Assembly (NCBI GenBank): GCA_025618425.1
Contig: CM046848.1
Location: 30,855,584-30,919,583 of the forward strand
Direction of reading: 5' to 3'
DNA from: Heliocidaris tuberculata
Lineage: Eukaryota; Echinodermata; Echinoidea; Camarodonta; Echinometridae
DNA length: 64,000 bases
Shown here: positions 1 to 12,291 of the stretch, piece after piece
How positions within the stretch are numbered: position 1 is the stretch's first letter
How the letters are laid out: the number at the start of each line of letters is the position of its first letter
The notes under the pieces: generated by a model
Told to the model about the DNA's origin: nothing
Seen by the model: only the letters and a program-made list of their open reading frames with translations
The model's database searches: none
Made by a program: the position numbers and the translations under genes

Positions 1-1406
1 GCTCAGAATGTATAAGCGTTATTTTTATATGCATGAACGGCTAAACCTGTGGCTCGCATGCAGAAGCGAATTTTTTAATGGGGCAATTTCTTTGTTGACG
101 AGACAGATTGCGTGCTCAAAATTGTACGTAGCCACGCTGTATCCATTATAGAAACACTTGTACAGCTCGCCTAGCATAGGTCTAGTCGACTAGTATAGTG
201 TATGCGCTATTATGCACGTTTATGGTCGATGATCTGGCAGTGCTGAGCTAACTAGCTATGCACTGCGCTATAGTATAGCTTCCGATCCGAGAAACTGAGA
301 AAGATATGCTCTATGATGTCATCATCAGCATCGCTATCACTTTAATCCTGAGTTGCTATGCGGAGATCGAGAGCAATTTACTGATAACTACGTAAAAACT
401 CCGTCATTCAGTTACAAATAGAATCAAGATCAAAACCCAAACTAAGTAAAGGATAAAGCTGGGCTGCTGACGCCTTTCACTAGTATTTAGACAAGTGTGC
501 TGAATGCTGACTGCTACTGTCCACTGAGGCTGAGCCTGAGGAGTGAGGTTGAGCTAAGGGTGAGAGAGCTGAGCCGCCGAGTCGAGTACTATCCTCCCGT
601 TAAGTTCGGGCGCGTGAAGTCCAGCAGATCAGGAACAACGCTGCTGCACTCCACTGCACGGGTTGGTATATCACTCAATCTCAGTCTTATCCCAAAGAAT
701 CTGAAGTTTCATAGGTCGTCTTTTGATAATTTTCCCTCTGAATTATCTCCCTGGCTTTGGCTTTGGCTTTGCAGAATTGGTCCCATTTGATTGTCAGCAC
801 TAACTTAGTCATCTATCTAACAATTAACATGTCTAGATCTACTCTAATTTAAGAGTCTAACTTGAGCTTGTCACTCTAACATTTATGGTGGTGCCGGGTG
901 GATCCAGTGTCCGAACACTTTTCAGAAAATCAACGATAGCAAATAAAATATCAAACGAATATCTGTCAAACTTACATAATTAATGCTCAAAATCCTACAG
1001 AAAAAGAAGTTGATGGAATTTTAAAAAGACAACGTAGATTTAATGTGATATTCACTTCCGAGTGAACCCCTTCCCAATGACGCAGCGTTTTGGTACCTTG
1101 AAAAAGGTACTGTATTTCCGAACGTGTGAAACCTATGGGAAAAAGACACAACATTTGTTTCAATAGTGTGGTTTTCATACGCGTAGTCCCACGAGTATGA
1201 AAACCCATTTTAGGCGCTTAACTGTACACGTTCGGTAATACAATCTGTTCGGAAATACAATCCTTGACTATACTTGATAAGACAGAAATAACCGTCTATT
1301 TATGTTATCAGGCTCTGCTCATCATCAATCATCTGCCCATCTTCAACTAGCATCTGGTCCCGGAACTCACACTCTCTATGGCGACCGTGCCTTTTCTGTA
1401 CGTTAG
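1..1406. other. No recognisable gene
   Basis: Mixed-composition DNA in which I recognise no protein domain or RNA gene. A 97-codon open frame at 497-790 resembles no family I know and has no clear splice or polyadenylation context. Around 1080-1280 there are short repeated words containing CCGAACGTGT and CGGAAATACAATC that hint at a degraded repeat. Confidence 0.5.
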
Positions 1407-2272
1407 TACTAGTAGTAGACCGAAAATTCTGTCTCTCGTTCATTAGCCTCTTATATTTTGACAGGGTCGGCCATTCACTTAGAGACAGAAATGCTCCTAT
1501 CACTCTGCTGTGCAAACTTTCTGAGAGCCAACCAACAGTCGGCATGTAGTCATAAAAAGGCTTGTAGACCCCTTTTTTATAATTTTTTTTACAAATTGAA
1601 TAGATTAGGCCTAGGCTCTAAACATTCACGAATCTGTTCACTTTATACCAATTTGACTGTTTTATTCCTTGTAATGCTCCTTTTTCAGGTAATTCAAGGT
1701 CCAAGTTATTCTCTGTTTGAAAATCTTGCAGCCGTATTCAGACGGTTTCCACTGCGCAGGAATGAAGATAACATCGCACCCATTCTAGTCTATGTACAAG
1801 GGAAAATTATTATGAAGGAAAAAATGTGATGAATTCATTACGAACTCGCACACATTGATTTTTTTCCTTCATAATAATTTTCCCTTGTATGTAGACTAGA
1901 ACGGGTGCGATGTTATCTTCATTCCTGCGCAGTGGAAACCATTTGAATACGGCTGCAAGATTTTCAAACGGAGAATAACTTTTACCCAGAATTACCTGAA
2001 AAAGGAGCATTACAAGAAATAAAACAGTCAAATTGGTAAGTGAACAGATTCGTGAATGTTTAGAGCCTAGGCCTAATCTATTCAATTTGTAAAAAAAATT
2101 ATAAAAAGGGGTCTACAAGCCTTTTTACGACTACATGCCGACTGTTGGTCGGCTCTCAGAAAGTTTGCACAGCAGAGTGATAGGAGCGTTTCTGTCTCTA
2201 AGTGAATGGCCGACCCTGTCAAAATATAAGAGGCTAATGAACGAGAGACAGAATTTTCGGTCTATACTAGTA
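1407..2272. repeat. Long inverted repeat, about 415-bp arms with 25-bp spacer
   Basis: Bases 1407-1825 are nearly the reverse complement of about 1851-2272. For example, GTAGACCGAAAATTCTGTC at the outer left pairs with GACAGAATTTTCGGTCTA at the outer right, and AAAATTATTATGAAGGAA near the centre pairs with TTCCTTCATAATAATTTT. The arms differ by scattered substitutions and small indels. This is the shape of a foldback element or of an inverted duplication. Open frames in both arms mirror each other and are probably by-products. Transcription through it would give a long hairpin RNA. Confidence 0.9.
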
Positions 2273-3399
2273 GAGGCGCATGGCCGATATCGGACACACC
2301 ATGTAATACTATAGTGGTCATATTGACCACTACGCGGGACGAATGCAAAAATACTAGTCATTTTCTAATGCATGTACTGAAGGTATGGGGGGAAAAATAA
2401 GATAAATATTTCAAATACTTCCTTTCAAATTCAGCTCTTTAAAATCTCACTCCTACCATAAATGGCTGATAGAAAGAACTTCTGATATTTCCAGCAAAAT
2501 CCAAAGTCAAAATCATGTCCAAAACCTAAGAAATCCCCGCCAATTCGGTATCGCGTGCACATCGATCTCTACGATCGCGCACACAGAAAATCATGACTTT
2601 TACGTGTCCGCGATAGGGACCGAATTTTTTAAGACCAAATTTTTTGGGGGGAGATGTCAGCGCTCGCGGCGATCTGGAAATGTACACAATTTGACTTGCG
2701 ATACCCCGTTTCGCAAGAAGTGACAGTAAATTACGGATTTCATTTTTAGAACTATCTTTTCCAACGTCGGTGAGTTGAATTTATTGTATTTCATGGATAT
2801 GTTGGTGTCAGTTTTTGTAAATTAAATGCCGATTTTGAGTGAATGTTGGTGACTTTTGTGCAGTGGTTTTTTGAAAGTGTTGAGGTGTATGACTGGCTGC
2901 CTAGAGTCTACACACGAATTATAGTAAAGTCGCTATGAGTGATATCGGAGACTCTCTCCCATTTGGGAGACTGTCTCTCATAATGGAGACTTAGCTTTAA
3001 TTACAAAACTATGAAATAAACAACAACAACAAGGCAGTTTATCCCAGCCAAATTTTTGCCTGACTGTGGTCAGAAACCCATTGGTTTTGTGTGTGGGTCA
3101 TAACGAAATATGTTATGAAAACAAAAGTAGATGGTAAATCTTTGAAGTAGACCGTCAAAAGGGGTAATTTTTCATGAGGAATCTGCTTATCACATTTTCA
3201 TTTTGCGCTGAGGTAATCCCTTCGTTGCAAATGTAAACAAAGAAAATCGATCTCCCAAATGGTAGACTGTCTCCCACAATTGGCTAGTGGCTACCAAAAA
3301 TATTTAAGAAAGTCTCTGATAACAATCTCCCAAATGGGAGATAGTCTCCAATATTGGCCATGTGCCTCTCACTCACACTTATGCGAGGTTATTGGAGTT
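2273..3399. other. Intergenic; repeated CTCCCAAATGGGAG words
   Basis: No gene seen. Between 2950 and 3350 the motif CTCCCAAATGGGAGA and its variants recur several times in both orientations. Each is itself close to a perfect palindrome, so this is probably the remains of a small inverted-repeat element. Confidence 0.4.
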
Positions 3400-3800
3400 G
3401 TGTGCCTCTAGGCTCTACAGTACATGTACGTGCACCTAAACTCTGGAACAATCTTCCCATCTCTGTCCGTGATTCCCCAACTCTTGACTCTTATAAATGC
3501 AGATTAAAAACCCACCCATTGAAAACAAAGTAATTCCCCATAGACCCCTAGGCCCTACTCATAGCAAATTCATAACATATTGTATTATCAGCTTGTAATT
3601 CATTCTTAATTCAAGATTCATAATTCTTTGCAGTTTTGTGTTATTCATTGTATTTTTCAGTGTGTTATTGTTTCAGTTTTTGTCTAAGTTACTGTTTAAA
3701 TTAAGCATAATGTTGTTCATTTCATGTTTTGTAAGCACTTAGAAGCTATACGTATATCAGCGCTATATAAATGTTAACTACGGTATAATTATTATTATTT
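3400..3800 (+). mobile_element. CR1/L2-type non-LTR retrotransposon 3' end
   Basis: Bases 3432-3533 translate to the C-terminal signature of CR1/L2/Jockey-type reverse transcriptase ORFs, beginning APKLWNNLPISVRDSPTLDS and ending in a stop at 3531. A 3' UTR follows with the typical AGCGCTATATAAATG word and an (ATT)n tail at 3788-3800. Only the last part of the element is present, as expected from 5' truncation during target-primed reverse transcription. Confidence 0.8.
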
Positions 3801-3839
3801 CTTAAAATCGACATTGGTCAACCTTCCCCATAGACGGTA

Positions 3840-4188
3840 CGACCATCGTACGGAACCATCACTACATGTATGTGGGGCTGTGTCAATTTTGGCCGTTGTC
3901 ATGACCTCTAAGTTGAAGAGGTAAAAACACTAATATAATCAGCAAAATTTTGAGAAATACTACCTTCTACATTTTAGGATGATAAAATATCTAATTTCTT
4001 CAATAGGATCTTTATCATCTTGATCAAGTGAAATTTTCAGGCTGTTTTTGGCTGGCGATCTTGCTCCTTTCCAGCGCACATATATGCAAAATATCACACA
4101 CTTGCTACAAGAGGCAATTCATTGTGATATGAAGGTACAAAGTGTGAGATTATCTACAATAACCTCGCATATGTGTGAGTGGGCACAA
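3840..4188 (-). repeat. Interspersed repeat, uninterrupted copy (partner at 58935-59905)
   Basis: The reverse complement of this stretch aligns along its length with 58935-59190 plus 59825-59905. Shared words include AACAGCCTGAAAATTTCAC, TCAAAATTTTGC and TTGACACAGCCCCA. The outer end carries CACTCACACATATGCGAGG, also seen inverted at about 3371. Its class is unknown. It is useful as the empty site for the element inserted in the other copy. Confidence 0.75.
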
Positions 4189-5082
4189 GGGGTCCATTTC
4201 TCTGCATAGTATGCAGGCGGATTGCACGTTTTGTCTCTGTTTTTTTTAGAATATTTAAACTGCAAATACATGTAGACCTCAACTCATGATTCAAAAATCC
4301 ACAATTCACTGAAAATACATAGATCTAGACCTATATCTAATTTATAATTTACCTATGAGGTCTTACAAATTCAAAATTTCTTCTAACTTTCAGCTAGTGA
4401 TCCGTCCCTTTTCGTGAAGCTGCTGCGCTGCGATGATACATACAAATTACCGTATATTCTAGTGATAGACTGCCATGTCCTTTGTCAACTAAGATGCTCT
4501 CCCCAAAACAGGAAATTTTGTCAAACTCATTTCTTTTTGTGCACTGCTACTCACTATAGAATTTAATTTGTAGATGATTATCTTTTTCCAGATTTTTTTA
4601 TTGTAAACATTCTTTATGATAACTGAGAAGATGATAAAATATCGCCATTTTTTTTCTGTACATGTATGTTGACAGACAGTTTGAATGACTGTTTGAGCCT
4701 TGCAATGTCGATCGCACTACGATCACAATCGATCGGCGATACACCGACTGTACTATTACTGGTACTCTTTTCTAAAGCCCCCCCCCCCCCCCCCTACTGT
4801 GGTATGAGATCATTCAGTCTCTATGTACGGAGATTAGTGGAGCTGGACATAGTCTCATTGGAAGTGGAACTACCGACGATACAGAGAGACTGAAGCTTTT
4901 GGTCTAGTCAACGTTAGACCTAATATTAGGTGTCTGAAAAATTTATGTAGATCCCTAACGTTACATGCCCTAGGCTAGATCTAAGTATTCTATGCAGTCG
5001 TAGATGGAAATACAAAACTTTCTGAGGAAAAAATTTCCAAATTACCAGAGCGGCAAAATAACAGGAAAACAAAAGTTAATAG
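4189..5082. other. No gene seen; C-tract at about 4779-4794
   Basis: AT-rich sequence with a poly-C run near 4780. A 75-codon frame at 4666-4893 spans the C-run and has no recognisable content. Confidence 0.4.
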
Positions 5083-5415
5083 TCAGAGCATGCCTAAAGT
5101 CTTAATGATACAACATTTTCTAATTGTCAGTATTTTGCATATGACATGTAAACTGTGTCCATCGTAGATTCCAGAAACACTGATCTTGTCATGCTGGAAA
5201 CAAAAGCAGAAACTTTTTTTCTCTTGACCTTTAGGAATGCTGACAAAGTAAGGTGCTTCATCATTATCCCAAGACAGTTTGAGCTTTAGATTACATGTAT
5301 ACTGATCAGCTCTTCCAGAACAATTATCCCAAAATTGAAGTTGGACATCTCCTTCAGCCTTAGATGTGAGATCATTATATGTAAAACCTTGTACATGTAT
5401 GGAGCATGTGCGCAT
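5083..5415 (-). CDS. Possible exon of an unrecognised protein
   Basis: A minus-strand frame of about 110 codons ends in TGA at 5083. Its composition is protein-like and not repeat-driven. The stretch FWDNCSGRADQYTCNLKLKL has spaced cysteines, and alternating hydrophobic residues suggest beta strands. A possible acceptor (ATCTAAG) lies in the reverse complement near 5360, so the coding part may be only about 90 residues. No family is recognised and no partner exon was found. It may be a terminal exon, a pseudogene fragment or chance. Confidence 0.25.
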   Translation of the reverse strand: MRTCSIHVQGFTYNDLTSKAEGDVQLQFWDNCSGRADQYTCNLKLKLSWDNDEAPYFVSIPKGQEKKSFCFCFQHDKISVSGIYDGHSLHVICKILTIRKCCIIKTLGML

Positions 5416-7440
5416 TGCATGTTGTGCATTGCAGGAGACATGTGTTTTACAGTGTCTACAATCAAAAAGTTACAAATTATAAATGTTCTAGACAAGCCTT
5501 GGTACAATACCGCAGTAAACTCACCCTGGTTTGTGCTGGAATTGAGAAATAAGTGTTTTCACGGTGAATTAAACCATTTGGCTAATCATCAGCCTGCTAT
5601 TTAGCCAAATAGCACACAATTTCACGAACTGTATGTAAACCAAGACGACTTGGGATAAAAGCACCAGCTACAAAAATGTATTGTATACATTAGTTTCCCA
5701 AGCAGAGCATTGAAATATATACATGTAATGTACATGTACATGTAGTATGCATCTTTTCATTTTCACTGTGAGTTACATGGTGTAAAAGGACTAATTTCTG
5801 TGTATCTGAATTATTGGGCTATTTTGAAATCTAAAAAATTTGTTAAGACTATACAATATGTACATGTACATGGAGCTAGCACAGGAACATGAAACTTGTA
5901 TTCAGAAATGTCAAATAAAGAAACATTGTATAAAAAACTAGGTTGGGGAGGTCAACTGACACCATACTGTACATATATGTGTAGTATCAGGTTACATCAT
6001 GGGTTACATCACAATCACATGATAAGCCCCACCCTTTTATATACAGTTTTTGTACGATACAACATTTAGACAACAAGCAGATAATGATTCTTGATCAAGT
6101 TTTGTTCAAAATGATGCTCAAACATGCGTTTTTCTATATGATGTTCAGACTAGAAAAAAATAATTACTTACTTGTATAGCTGTACAGCTTTCAAACAGCC
6201 ATACAATGAATTTTGGTAGTCTGAACACTTGGTCAGGCTAATGAAAACGCACCTATTTAGACATCTGTTCCCCAAGGGTTTAGCAAGAAGCTCTACATGT
6301 ATTTATTGAGAGGCGGCCCATGTAAAGATGCTTCCTCTAGGATTTGTCTGAAGGAAGTAGGAATTGTGAGGAGAATTTCCTCTGAGATTGGTGACCTAGA
6401 TCTAAACAGTTCTGTAATGATAGAATATAAGGCAATTATGATCTATATATGTACAAACCTTTCATAAGTCCCACAGGCACTACATGTGGTTAAGACAGGA
6501 AAATTCAAAAATATTTTTAAATACCTTATTTTGTACTTCTAACTTTTACATAAGTCCTTCTTTTTCAGTTGATCTGTATAAGAGAGAACAACTGAAAAGA
6601 ATGAGGGAGAGAGAGAGAGAGAGATGGAACTGAAAAGAAGGAGAGAGAGATTTTGATTTTTCCTGTCTCAACTACATGTACATATACACATGTAAGGCCT
6701 TTACCATCACTGGAAAGTGTGACTGTAGTGTTGGGCTGCTGTTTTAGGGTCGTGAACCTGTTGAAAACTATTTGATTTTGGCATAATACACATTCTCCGC
6801 AGACTCCAGCCCGAGGCATCTCAGGCTTGGTATTCTACAGGAATATGACTATTGGTATAGGAAAAAAAATCTGAACTTGTGTGTCGCTATGTTGTCACAC
6901 ATTCCATGAAACATTGATATTTTAAGGAAATGTGTGATTTTATACTTCCTGATCCGTTGTGTAGAAAGATCATATTTCTGCAATGCAAAGTAAGAGTCTA
7001 CATTTGGAGAGTACATGCCCTACATGTACAGTGTACATGTATGTCCAGTGAGAAAAATACACTCTTGAGCAATGAGAGATTCAGCTACATGTTGTATGGA
7101 AAGCACTTAAAGACTTCTGGAAATCCCCAAACAAAGTTGTGCCCCCCCCCCCCCCCAAAAAAAAAAAAAAAAAAAGAAAAAGAAAAAAAAAGGAAAGAAA
7201 GAAACCCCAAACAAAAGAGCTCTTGAAAGAACAGAATGAATTAAAAATCTGGCTGTATACATGTATGTATCTGTTATGCGTTTATTTTGATTAGCAATTT
7301 GTGCAGCTAACCTACATGTGTACATTGTACAGTGCCTACATGTAGGCCTACTTTTGTTACCTACATGTAGGCCTGCATATTGTGCCTGTACTTTAATATT
7401 TTTCAAGTGTCTTCAAATACTAAGTGTCAGAGACATTTCC
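5416..7440. other. Intergenic with simple repeats
   Basis: No gene recognised. There are many TACATGTA/ACATGTAC words, a (GA)n stretch near 6606-6650 and a C-run followed by an A-rich run at about 7141-7190. Frames spanning these runs are artefacts of low complexity. Confidence 0.5.
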
Positions 7441-8130
7441 ATGCCTCCGCCCACTGAAGGTGGTGCTGGAGGCATTATGTTTTCGGGTTGTCTGTCTGTC
7501 TGTCCGTCCGTCTGTCCGTCCGTCTGTCCGTCCGTCTGAAGTTTTTGAAATTGCAGGTGTTAGCCTTGTTAACATGATATCCCAAGAACCATTTGAGCTA
7601 TGAACTTCAAACTTGGTGCTAGTATATATCACTATAGGAAGACGATCTGATGAGATTTTGGGGTACGTAGGTCAAAGGTCAAAGGTCATGGAGGTCATTT
7701 ACCATGAAATTTCAGGTTTTTGCCTTGTTAACACTCTATTAGCTCAATTTGAGCCATTAACTTCAAACTTGGAACTAGTATGCATCACCATAGTGAGAAC
7801 TGTGAGATGAACTAATTAGATTTTTGTTCACATCTAGGTCAAAGGTGACATGTCATAGAGGTCATTATATGTGAAATTAATGTTTTTTATGTTCAATGTT
7901 AATTTTTGTTATCACCATACCTCAACTATTTTGTGTTCATGTCTAGGAGTAGGAGGAGATATAGTGATCAGACTTTGGGGTTATAAGGTGTAAGGTCACA
8001 TTTTTAAAGACTAGAGGTCAATTAACATGTAATTGTAGGCTTTTTATTCTGGTTATCACAATATTTCAAGACAGTTTAAGCCGTCAACTGAATTTAGAAG
8101 GCATATATAGAGACGCAGTCGCATTCATCT
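7441..8130 (+). mobile_element. Microsatellite-bearing nonautonomous element (TCTG/TCCG type)
   Basis: It opens with a hairpin (TGCCTCC ... GGAGGCA, 7443-7475), then GTTTTCGGGTTG and a (TCTG/TCCG)n array at 7490-7537, followed by several hundred bases with repeated AGGTCAAAGGTCA words. Elements of this layout, with a terminal hairpin next to a tetranucleotide microsatellite, are abundant in marine invertebrates and are often assigned to Helentron- or pearl-like nonautonomous families. The 3' limit is approximate. Confidence 0.6.
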
Positions 8131-9150
8131 TGGTTTTTTTCTAATTTTTTTTCTTCTGTAGGCTAATGGAAGAAAATATTTGTAGGCCTACATGTGTACA
8201 CTTTGAACAGCTAGTGGGTTTGTTTATAGCAAGAAATAACTTTGTAATTGGCTGCAAAAATAATTACCATTATAATATAGACAATTAATATGGTAATATA
8301 TTGAACATGTATAGCTTAACTATTCACCCTGTACATGTATTTGTATTCTAAGTAGTTTACTTTAAAATCAGTTGGGAAACCTCTTTTGTGTCATCTCAGC
8401 AGAGGGGACAGATGAGTTAAGATTTTAGACCAAGTACTTGCAAATTATTTTAACAAAATAGCTGTATCAGCCTGTATCAGGACTCAGGTACAAGAAGAAA
8501 GCAAATTATTGAAATATGTGAACATTAAAATAACCTCTTACATATTCATAGTGTGTACAATAAGGGATGAAAATTTCCTTGTAAGCAGTTTTGAAAATGG
8601 TTCCAAATTTGTTATAGACTAATATTTAAAAAATTCCTGTACAGCATTTGTCAGAATGATAGGCAGAGAAAAACAAAAACATAAAAACAATTAGACAGTA
8701 TTTTTTATTCATTTGCATTGTAGGGTACCTGTACATATTTACGTGTACATGTATTTGACACAAGACAGTTCTGAAATTATCTAAATTTACATGCATGTCA
8801 TTGTCTTGTCATTTTAAAGCAATACAGGTACAGTGTTTACACAGCCCTATCTATTGCCTCCTACACAGTGTATGAAGTAGTAGATACCTCTCACCCAAAC
8901 CATTTATTAATTCCCGAGTGCCCATGCTAGTGGTTGCTATGACGATGGAAAGCATTTCATTAGCGAGTTTTAGATCGAGGATGGCATTCACCAGGGACTG
9001 TGCATATATACATGTATGTATACATGTACGTGACTGTTCTCTTTAAATTTGCATGAACACTTAATTTTTTGTTGTTGAAAATTTAAATTGTAATGCTTCG
9101 GGTATAGTTGTTCTTGTAAAGAATGTGATGAGAACAATTAGAACAAGAGA
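8131..9150. other. No gene seen
   Basis: AT-rich DNA with scattered TACATGTA words, for example at 8735-8755 and 9005-9030. A 5' untranslated exon of the NEK6/7 gene could lie anywhere upstream of 12.19 kb, but I cannot identify one. Confidence 0.4.
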
Positions 9151-9158
9151 GATGATGA

Positions 9159-9202
<44 letters not shown>

Positions 9203-9529
9203 GTGTATGAGCACTTCAATATGATTTTCTTCAAATTTTTTGTTTTTAATGCTTTGGTTATATTGTTCTTGAAAAGAACAAAGAGAGAGAGAGAGAGAGA
9301 GAAGGGGATGGGGTTGGGTGGAAAAGAAAGACAGATCAAGAGAATGGGAAGTATAGATAAGGAGGGAAAGTTAGAGATATTGACAGAGAAAAGTTAAGTG
9401 AAAAAAAACCCCAGAAAGACAGGAGGAAGATTAAATAAAAAAAGAAGATATATGGAAGTTACCAGTAAAGTTGGAGAAAAGACAACTGAAAAACACAATG
9501 GACTGGAGGAAGATAAAACAAAAAGGAAG

Positions 9530-9562
<33 letters not shown>
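9159..9562. repeat. Cluster of (GA)n microsatellites
   Basis: Pure or near-pure GA runs at about 9166-9198, 9283-9302 and 9532-9560, separated by purine-rich DNA. The frames across them on both strands encode only alternating Arg-Glu or Leu-Ser and are not genes. A shorter run lies at about 9878-9894. Confidence 0.9.
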
Positions 9563-9564
<2 letters not shown>

Positions 9565-10782
9565 ACACGAAAGTATGAGAATGATATAAGATTATTGTAA
9601 TGAGAGGTTTGGATATAATGTACATGTAGGGAATGCAAACCTGTACAAGTACATGTACATAGATGTTCATAGGTCTACATGTACATTTACATACATGTAC
9701 AATGCATAGTGTAGGTGTAAGTGAGAAGATTAAAATATGCTGTATAACATTATATATCAGCAGAAATAAAGAGGAATAGAATGCTATGAACAAGAAGCAG
9801 GTAATGGACTCATCCAACAACAACAAAAATGAAAATAAAAAGGACAGCAGATACAGAGGGTGAGAATTTTCATTGACAGAGAGAGAGAGAGAGGGGAAGA
9901 TCTGCAATATAGAAATTGACTAGAAAGCCTGGAAAGTGGAAACCTTAATGTTAGTTAAAGTCATCAGTTGATGACATTGATGGGTGAAAACTTATTGAAT
10001 TTGACTTTCTTACAACAATGGAATTGATTTGGTTGAGAGGCAAATACTCTTCCTGCCCTTCAATATCTGACAACTATGGAATGATAAAGGTGTAGAAAGT
10101 CATTTGTGGCTAGAATCAAATTATGACTGTGTGTGAGATCCTTGGACTGCGATCAACTCACTTGCATATCAGATACCTCTTTCACACTAGATATAGAAGA
10201 GGGTTAATGCCTCATTCACACCGCCATACCGACTCCACACCAATTCCAAACCGACTGATTCTTTGCTATTTGTTTTATTGTAATTTTTTTTCCAGTTTGT
10301 TGTTGGTCTGGTGTGACTACATGTGTGTATGTTATTCGTCTGGACTTGGTCCTTACCCAGAAGCTAGTATCAGGGTTTTACGACACATCCTTTGGCGACA
10401 ATTGCTCTGCATCAATATCTTACACTAACCAAATTCTAAACTCCAACTCTGGACCAAACACTTCATTTATACTTTATCCTAAACCTAACCTAGAACCCAG
10501 TTACAACCTTAAACCTACATATTTGACCAAATAAAGCCTGGAGCGACTGTTGCCAGACCATATGTCAGAGCACCAAGGTATTGATCAGGACATTTTGCTC
10601 TGCTTTCACTTTAAATTTCTTAATCCTTTCGAGACAATTGACCACATAATTCTGGTTTGGCTCAATAACTTTTGATTCAGAGCTCTAAAAATATGTACCA
10701 GATGCATGAGTAGAAAGAGCAAACATTTTTGCACAAATTATGTCCATTGTTGTTGCATGACCATCTTGCGTTCTATGCAAGG
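9563..10782. other. Intergenic; diverged direct repeat with 11895-11965
   Basis: No gene recognised. About 10108-10178 (ATCAAATTATGACTG ... CTTGGACTGCGATCAACT) resembles 11902-11955 (ATCAAATTATGACTCG ... GTGGACTGTGAACAACTG) in the same orientation. This suggests an old local duplication or two copies of one repeat. Confidence 0.4.
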
Positions 10783-10784
10783 GG

Positions 10785-11056
10785 GATGGTATTCTGAGAT
10801 TTATTTGATTTTGATTTTAGTGAAATAATTTTAATTGTCATAACAAAATGTACGCTTGTGGCGCATCATTGGTTAATGCCTGCGCAAAAGTGGCTGTGTA
10901 CCAATGAAATTTTGCAATTTGAAATTTGTTAAGACAATTGGTTAATGCCTGTGCAAAAGTGGCTGTGTACCAATGAAATTTTGCAATTTGAAATTTGTTA
11001 AGACAATTAAAATCTTTTCACTAAAATTAAGATATAATAAATCTCAGAATACCACC
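10785..11056. mobile_element. Small terminal-inverted-repeat element with internal 72-bp duplication
   Basis: The left end, GGTATTCTGAGATTTATT then TTTTAGTGAAA and TTTTAATTGTC, is matched inverted at the right end by GACAATTAAAAT, TTTTCACTAAAA and AATAAATCTCAGAATACC. Inside, a segment of about 72 bp beginning ATTGGTTAATGCCTG is present twice in tandem (about 10869-10935 and 10937-11007). This looks like a foldback element or MITE with internal repeats. Confidence 0.75.
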
Positions 11057-11224
11057 CCAGGAATTTTAAAAACAAGAATAAGCCTTAAAATCCCTAAATT
11101 GGGAACACATTGAGAAGTTCAAAAGCATTGTTTTTTTTATCAAAATTGACAATTTTTTTAACTTTTCGACAAATTTTGTAACCATGTACATGTATATATT
11201 GAATTGTAGGTTTAGTTTTTTCAG

Positions 11225-11400
11225 GGTTACACCATGTAATTCTTTCAAGGAATAAGGGCCCTGAAAAGGGCTGGTGAGCTCCGCTAAGAGCTCTGTGGTT
11301 CTCGACGTTTCGATCAGCATGCTCTGATCGTCATCAGGAGAATAACTAGAACACTGCCCAGTGGAGGCTATTTATTGCCTACGGAGGGATCCGATTCACA
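11225..11400 (-). mobile_element. Penelope-like retroelement fragment with hammerhead-like core
   Basis: In the reverse complement (about 11337-11303) the sequence reads CTGATGA, a perfect 7-bp stem (CGATCAG/CTGATCG with a 6-nt loop), then GAAAC. This has the order of a hammerhead ribozyme core, although the closing G of the stem overlaps the GAAA box. A GAGCTC/GAGCTC hairpin lies beside it. Penelope-like elements are known to carry such motifs in their terminal repeats. No reverse transcriptase is seen, so this would be a 5'-truncated copy. Family and limits are tentative. Confidence 0.4.
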
Positions 11401-12190
11401 GCCTGATATATTGTTTTCAAAGATGTTACACCTTATTATAACCCTGTAGCACTAAAATAAAAATATTATTGTTGCCAATTTGAAGAACAAATTTGATCAA
11501 TTTAGCCCTTAGATAATTCCTGTCCTGAAAGGGTCCACTGGGAGAGGAGGGTTGAGAACAGAGTGACTCTGCAAGGGAAGTGGATTCTCCATGGTGTGAA
11601 TAGTATCTGCACTTAGTGTAAAAATACTTCTTTTTAAATCAAAGCTCCTTTTCACTTTACCAGAGCTGTTTTGAAGCTTTCAAAATCTACATATCATTTG
11701 CTCATTGATCCTGTGTTGTGTGCAAATATTGGAAACAAATGCTAATATTAAACAAATATGATGTGCTCTGGCAGTAAGGTATCATGATTTTAGATGCAGG
11801 TCAAATACATACATGCATTACTTGCTGCAGACTCACTCTGGACCTAACTCTGAATTTATGAAAGCAGTGTGAGATTTTTCAGAAAGCCATTTTTAAGGAA
11901 GCAATCAAATTATGACTCGTGAGTTCCGTGGACTGTGAACAACTGACTTGTATACATCAAATGTGTGAGATGTTTGTTTTGTTTTGTCCATTTTATTGTC
12001 ATCTTGTATATTTATTGTGTACTGTATTGTATATTGTTTCAGTATTTTTTAATGTGAACTGCCTCAATGACAACTACAACATGTACAGTATTTTTACATG
12101 TTTGCATGGCAGATATCTACAATTGTTGTATACCTCTATAAAGAGCATAATAATCAACTTACAAAGTTTCCTTATCATTTTATCTTCTAG

Positions 12191-12291
12191 AATCTCAAAG
12201 GAGACGTGTGACTTCTCGACTTGTTTATCAGCAAACAGCAGGCCATCGATGAAGAACTGTTGAAAATTGTCATCATTAGAACTGAGTAACC
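12191..12291 (+). other. NEK6/7 5' UTR portion of first coding exon
   Basis: A good acceptor, a pyrimidine stretch ending TTATCTTCTAG at 12190, precedes this segment. The leader is therefore probably spliced and the promoter-proximal exon lies further upstream. No in-frame ATG lies between the acceptor and the start codon at 12292, whose context is AACCATGG, a good match to the Kozak consensus. Confidence 0.6.

Noticed and set aside
497..790. A 97-codon frame near the window start
   Set aside because: No domain, no splice context and atypical composition; kept only as a remark.
1458..2085. Matching frames on both sides of the palindrome as a gene pair
   Set aside because: They mirror each other only because the DNA is an inverted repeat, and no domain is recognised.
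9061..9907. Several frames over GA-rich DNA
   Set aside because: Composition is only Arg-Glu or Leu-Ser alternation from microsatellites.
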